A stretch of DNA of 64,000 nucleotides. Origin: Alisma plantago-aquatica. Lineage: Eukaryota; Streptophyta; Magnoliopsida; Alismatales; Alismataceae. Shown here one piece after another: positions 59,501 to 64,000 of this stretch. The first letter of the stretch is position 1. Every line of letters begins with the position of its first letter. Location: the NCBI GenBank assembly GCA_963693085.1, contig OY856414.1, positions 262,412,001 through 262,476,000 on the forward strand, given 5' to 3'. Under the pieces are notes generated by a model that ran no database searches, was not told where the DNA came from, and saw only the letters and a list, made by a program, of their open reading frames with translations. The translations under genes and the position numbers were made by a program.

Positions 59501-60365
59501 ATAGTTATTGGATCTAACTTAATATCAAATGTGAACTGATAGCACAGTATCGGTACCACTGATAGGGTGTCAGTGGCACTGAGTTGTTGGATGACTTGTA
59601 ACCTCAAACCATGTCGATACTACTAAAGTGTAGGTTGATAGCACTGAGTTTCTATATTTAAGTTTTGATGTAACTTGAATGCTAAATTTGATACCACCTA
59701 TATGTCTGTCAACGGTATCGAGACAATCATTCTTAGTTTTGTATGCTCCATGGATCTTGAGTCAGTAGCACTGCCTGATGAGCTCAAAAGCATCAATGCT
59801 AATCTTGATAGCACTGAGTGTATTCTTAATAGCGTCGGGATATTTCCTTTTCCCTATTGAAACTTCATGCTCTATCAGTACCACCAACATATGTGTCGGT
59901 GGGAACTATCCACTCAGTGCCCAAGTTTCTAGAAATAAGGAAAAACATAATAAGTCTGAATTATAAATGATAACTTAATATGATGTGATAAAATTACTAA
60001 ATACTTGATGCAATAATAATTCACATGATATCGATAGAAAGCAATGCATAAACATATCTCAAAATGAGCATATATGCAATTAATGCCCAGAAATAGCCTG
60101 TGAAAAGCAACTGAAAACAAATGCATCAATATACAAGATGCTTATATCATGGTGAATGAGATTCTACCCATGTGTCACCATAGCATAATTCCTCTCCTCA
60201 CATCTTAAGATTGATTTTAAGAAAGGTTTCGAAAACATAAAATTTGAACTTTCTCCTATCATGTTTACAAGGTTAAGATTTTCCATATATATGTGACCAT
60301 TGAATTGAATCATGCATCATTTCATGTCAATTTACCACCACCATTAATATTTCACCTTAATCTAC
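59501..60365. other. Unassigned, with scattered short repeats
   Basis: No gene is recognised. At 59530-59910 words of the type GGTACCACTGA, GATAGCACTGAG and CGGTATCGAG recur about ten times on irregular spacing. It may be another decayed LTR with clustered short motifs. The rest is A+T-rich. Confidence 0.4.
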
Positions 60366-60485
60366 TTCACCAACACAAATGTACTCAAACAAGGAGATCC
60401 CCTATCCCTCTATCTCTTTATTTTCATGACATCTATTCTTTCAAATATGATCAAACTCCCCACTAGGAATAAGTCTATTAAAGGT
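60366..60485 (+). pseudogene. LINE reverse transcriptase fragment
   Basis: The plus-strand frame from about 60378 reads NVLKQGDPLSLYLFIFMTSI and then LSNMIK. This matches the conserved RQGDPLSPYLF motif of plant L1-like reverse transcriptases, between the palm motifs. Neither the catalytic ADD box nor the endonuclease is recognisable nearby; a weak IFADNKK-like piece occurs near 60779. It is a small dead fragment. Confidence 0.6.
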
Positions 60486-62110
60486 AGGGATCAACATCGC
60501 CATGGGTTTTGGCAAACCCATGCCAAAGACCATATTATTAGATGTGTTTTAGACTGGATTTAAGCCCCAATAATTTTAAACCCATGCCCCTATAACAATA
60601 TTGGTCAAAATCTTAGACCTGACCCGCCCATAGCTATATGGACCAAGCTTTGACAGGGTTATGTGGGTTGGAACATCAGTTGGATCAAGCCGCCCCAGTT
60701 TGACATTCATCCCTAACTGAACACCCTTATAAGTACTCTACTCACATACTATGATTGTCGTAACGACATTAGTATCAGGATTTTTGCTGATAATAAAAAA
60801 GTGTTTGTATCTTATATATTTTAGATGTGAAAAAGTAAAGCTCCTAGAAAATAACATTGTAACATACCTTCGACAATGGACTTTTGACAACCCTTCCCAA
60901 TACCTCACTATCTCCCTCTTCCTGGACGCCCCTCAGCCTTGTTAGGAAAGCACATGGTGCCTAATCATCCTAACCATCGACCATCCTTGGTCCATGTAGC
61001 CTCCAATGGGGCTCTAAAACAAGCCGATAATAGGCTGTCAAATGTCCTTATTCAATAAAGATCATGAAACATGGAGATTCGAGTCGATGTGTACAGACAG
61101 TGGTTGACCTGGCTAGAGAAAACCATGTTCTAACAAGCCTATTCCAGATGAGATGACTTTATCCTAAAGTCTTAAGGTTAGTGTCTTCACCTTTTGGTGA
61201 TTAAGTTGTTAAAACATAGTTAAGGTAATGATTCTGATCACTTGATGAATTTATCTAATAGTTATCATAAACATATACATCATACATATTGGTATTATTA
61301 TCTAATTATCAAGCCTAAGATCCTATACTTAAATACTTAGTATTATAAAACTAAGGTCATAATATAAATGATACAAGCATAAATGGATGATGACATTAGA
61401 GAACTATAATATTGTTGACCTACATCCATGTTGAATTCTAAACCCAATTTCCATTTTAAACAACATATACTAATAACATCCTAAGTAATGCCATCCTTGA
61501 CCAAATATGTCCTTAGGGAGAGAAACATCACTTAGAGACCTAAATGAAAAGTTATACACTTTCTAAGAAATATAAGCATATGATTGATACTCGTAACCAA
61601 AATGTAGTATGATGAAATATATTGGTTTACCTATAGGTATATGGTACAATAAGAGTAATATGTGTATACATACATGACTGTATGCAAGACATAAACCCTA
61701 GATTCTCACAATAAGTATGTTTCAGTATATATATTGATTATGGAGTATATACTTGAATGTAGTTGGTTGAACTTGAACTATATGCTATATAAAGAGAGGG
61801 AAAACATATATGTAGATGGAAAATGACAATATTGACTCTATATGACTTGCTAGTAGGATTTTATATGAATCTACTTTATTTTCATATCACTCTCTGAATA
61901 TACTTGTATTTACATCTATAACAAGACCTAAGTATGATCATACTACCAATATATATATATAAAGGTATGTCATATTTAACCCTAGGCATTTCTGGTAATT
62001 GTATAATCATCAATAAGAGTCGATCACATCCTATACAATATGTATGGGTATTTCTAGTATTTGAAAATCCAAAATCCATGTCAAGTAACCAATAAGAGAT
62101 TTAGATGTAC
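60486..62110. other. Intergenic/old repeat, nothing recognised
   Basis: A+T-rich sequence without a protein domain in the frames I read. Part of it (from about 61500) should be the beginning of the A-family LTR described next, but I could not find its TGTAAGACCCC start. Confidence 0.35.
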
Positions 62111-63846
62111 TCTCATTTATGTCTTTCCTAGTTGCATGCATGAGTATGATGCTTTCATGGACAAGATACCTTGGACACTTGGCATGCAGATCAATATACC
62201 TCTCCTTTCCTCTCTCTCTCCTTAAACCCTATATATATCTCCCTCCTTGCATGCAAGTAACCTCTTTACACACCTATCTTTTGCCCTCTTCTTTCTTGTG
62301 TTTGGACCTCGTCCCCTCTTATTTGGTGGAGAAGGAGGAGCTCAAGGTTGAAGAAGGTGGTCGATCATCTTTGCATGTTGATCTAGGGTTCGTATCTACC
62401 CTCTCCTTATGCTTGTGGAGCTTCCTTGCTTGGTTTTTTGACCTTGTTAGGTGAGATCTCCTTCTTTATCTACATTTTCCTTGATGTTCTTCCCCTCTTC
62501 TTTCTCTTCTTGACTGAACATGTGGTGTTTCATGGTAGTTCTTGAGTTAGATCTCAAAGAACATCTCTTTCTTTCCTTTTCAACCTAGGGTTTGCTCTCT
62601 TTTTGGAGAAGGAGCTAGATTAGCTGTGAGGAGTGCTCAAGCTAGGGTTGTACCTATTTCCTTAAAGCTACCTTGATGTTTGGAGTTACTCCGTCTTCTC
62701 TGAGGAAAGTTATATAAATTTCTCCACAATTATTGTTTACACTCATCTTTGCATGTACCTAATCTTTCCCTAAAAATGTTGTACAAGTAGTAGACTAATG
62801 GATGTATAAACCACTTTTCGATTGAGAAGGATGGACTAAGTATCCAATCCTAGAAAAAGAGTTAGTCATCAAATCAGGTATGTACATCCTCTATTTTATT
62901 TTGGGCATTATTTGACTTAACCCTAATTTTTTAATGAGGCATCTCTTGGATATCAATTCTATTTGAAACTCAATTGTTGGATATTCATAATCCCTTATTT
63001 GAGTTTATTTAAATTCATGTGATTATTGAATTACTTTGTATAACGGGGTTGTGGACCCCTCCTTCTATGTTTTCCTTTTCATGTGTAATTGACTGAGATG
63101 ACAGTCTTGCCTCTTTATTTTATGCATGCTATGTGTTTGACTAGAATATCTAGAATAGCAATACTTATGTACAACCATACATATATAGGGCGTGCGTATT
63201 CCGCCCAGGATGTACGTTTCCACCCTTTCTTTTTAGGCCATGATCCTATGTTGTTATGGCCCTATTTTAGGTATATTAGTCTACATTGTTATGGATGCAA
63301 AATTTTATTATTTTAAATTGTGTATGTGGTTAAATGATATGGCAAGACATTTTATTATGATGCTTGTAATCTGATTTTAATATGGCTCATTTCTCTTGTT
63401 ATATTTCTCTTGAACTTACCTAATTGCAAATAGCCCCCTTATTGTAGGCTCATCTCCTCCTACTCCTATAACATAATATAATGGCCAAAGTGTTTATTAT
63501 ATGTACATACTCAACTCTTTGCTGACCTATATCTCATTTTCTATGTTCAGGGTGATGTTCCCTTCCACCCAGGTATAGGTACCCTAGAAGACCAGGACTT
63601 AAGAAAATAACCTACATGAAATGGACTTAAGGATAGCTTGGAATGGATGGGTTTCCCTCTTCACTTGGTCCTACATGTTATTAAATGTATACCTTTTTTC
63701 TTTGTTATACAACCTTTTATGTTGAGGAGCTTTCGTAAATGAATCAGCATGTAACTTTATAATGGTTTTGTTTTTGTTGCTTTATTATACATGGCTATTG
63801 ATATGTATTATTCGAGTGGATCCCCTCTCAGGTCCCACTCTTTACA
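62111..63846 (+). repeat. A-family LTR, plus strand
   Basis: 62145-62790 is clearly homologous to the reverse of element A's LTR (GCATGCATGAGTATGATG, CCTTGGACACTTGGCATG, GCATGTACCTAATCTT). It includes the site where element C sits in A, here empty. After 62800 the similarity is lost, but no gene appears. The likely end is CTCTTTACA at 63846 because a decayed PBS follows. The left boundary is not resolved. Confidence 0.6.
62229..62238 (+). promoter_or_regulatory. TATA box of the A-family LTR
   Basis: CTATATATAT lies between AAACC and CTCCCTCCTTGCATGCAA. The same place in element A holds the 170-bp TA/TG microsatellite. Confidence 0.5.
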
Positions 63847-63849
63847 AAA

Positions 63850-63862
63850 TAGTATTAGAGCC
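63850..63862 (+). other. Decayed primer binding site
   Basis: TAGTATTAGAGCC differs from the iMet primer site TGGTATCAGAGCC by one G to A and one C to T change. It stands four bases after a plausible LTR end. The rest of the window (63863-64000) would be the start of the internal region; no frame is recognised there. Confidence 0.5.
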
Positions 63863-64000
63863 TAAGTAGTCGGTAACTTGACTATTTCAAGTTATCCTTG
63901 GTTGAACTCTAATTATATAGGTAACACTTAGATGTTGTCGATATACCTATCTCTTTGTAATGAATTACCAATTAGGGTTTTAATCCCTATCTATATTGGT

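Noticed and set aside
62119..62454. 111-codon frame near the right end
   Set aside because: It lies in A-family LTR sequence, which is broken differently in the sister LTR.

Overview
This is a plant nuclear window made almost entirely of nested LTR retrotransposons. I found no intact host gene, rRNA, functional tRNA or bacterial feature. The Ty3/Gypsy (Tekay-like chromovirus and Athila-like) and Ty1/Copia families, the tRNA-iMet and tRNA-Asp primer sites, and abundant AAACCCTAA words point to a seed plant with a repeat-rich genome, probably heterochromatin. The species cannot be named from sequence alone.

Layout, oldest layer first, with letters used in the entries. Element A is an old minus-strand Tekay-like Gypsy element. 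Its 5' LTR runs from 56335 down to 55699 and from 21322 down to 17923, its PBS is near 17903-17914, its gag start is 17806-17630, and a later gag/protease piece lies at 2344-1286. Element B is a plus-strand Tekay-like Gypsy element (2345-17629) with 5.3-kb LTRs and a decayed gag-pol with chromodomain; it sits inside A's gag, and its 3' LTR end is deleted. Element C is a plus-strand Copia element (21323-55698, target duplication TATCA) inserted in A's 5' LTR. Element D (28913-54167, duplication TTGAT) is inserted in C's 3' LTR. D is a very large non-autonomous Gypsy element with 5.8-kb LTRs and only an unusual gag. Element E (32875-44543, duplication GAACC) is a young minus-strand Athila-like element inserted in D's 5' LTR. 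Its gag-pol frame is broken only by three amber codons and its catalytic residues are intact. A sixth LTR piece, F, occupies 1-1285.

Right of A (56336-64000) are older remains: a tRNA-derived SINE-like piece, a 118-bp tandem duplication, an Athila/Tat-like gag fragment, an A-family LTR end, a LINE reverse-transcriptase fragment, and an A-family LTR followed by a decayed PBS.

The most interesting signal is not a gene. The LTRs of the Tekay-like elements B and D and of the unrelated Athila-like element E all carry clusters of the same near-palindrome, AAACGGTCTCAAGACCGTTT, in the same sense orientation relative to each element. In E it forms a 26-bp tandem array ending just upstream of the TATA box. 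The Copia LTRs carry a different palindrome cluster (AACCGATCGGTT) in the same position relative to their TATA box. Elements B and D also carry a telo-box-rich block. This suggests that several LTR families here have acquired clustered palindromic cis-elements, possibly protein-binding sites. D adds a second point of interest: a Gag that keeps the N-terminus and two zinc-knuckle positions but has lost the capsid region.
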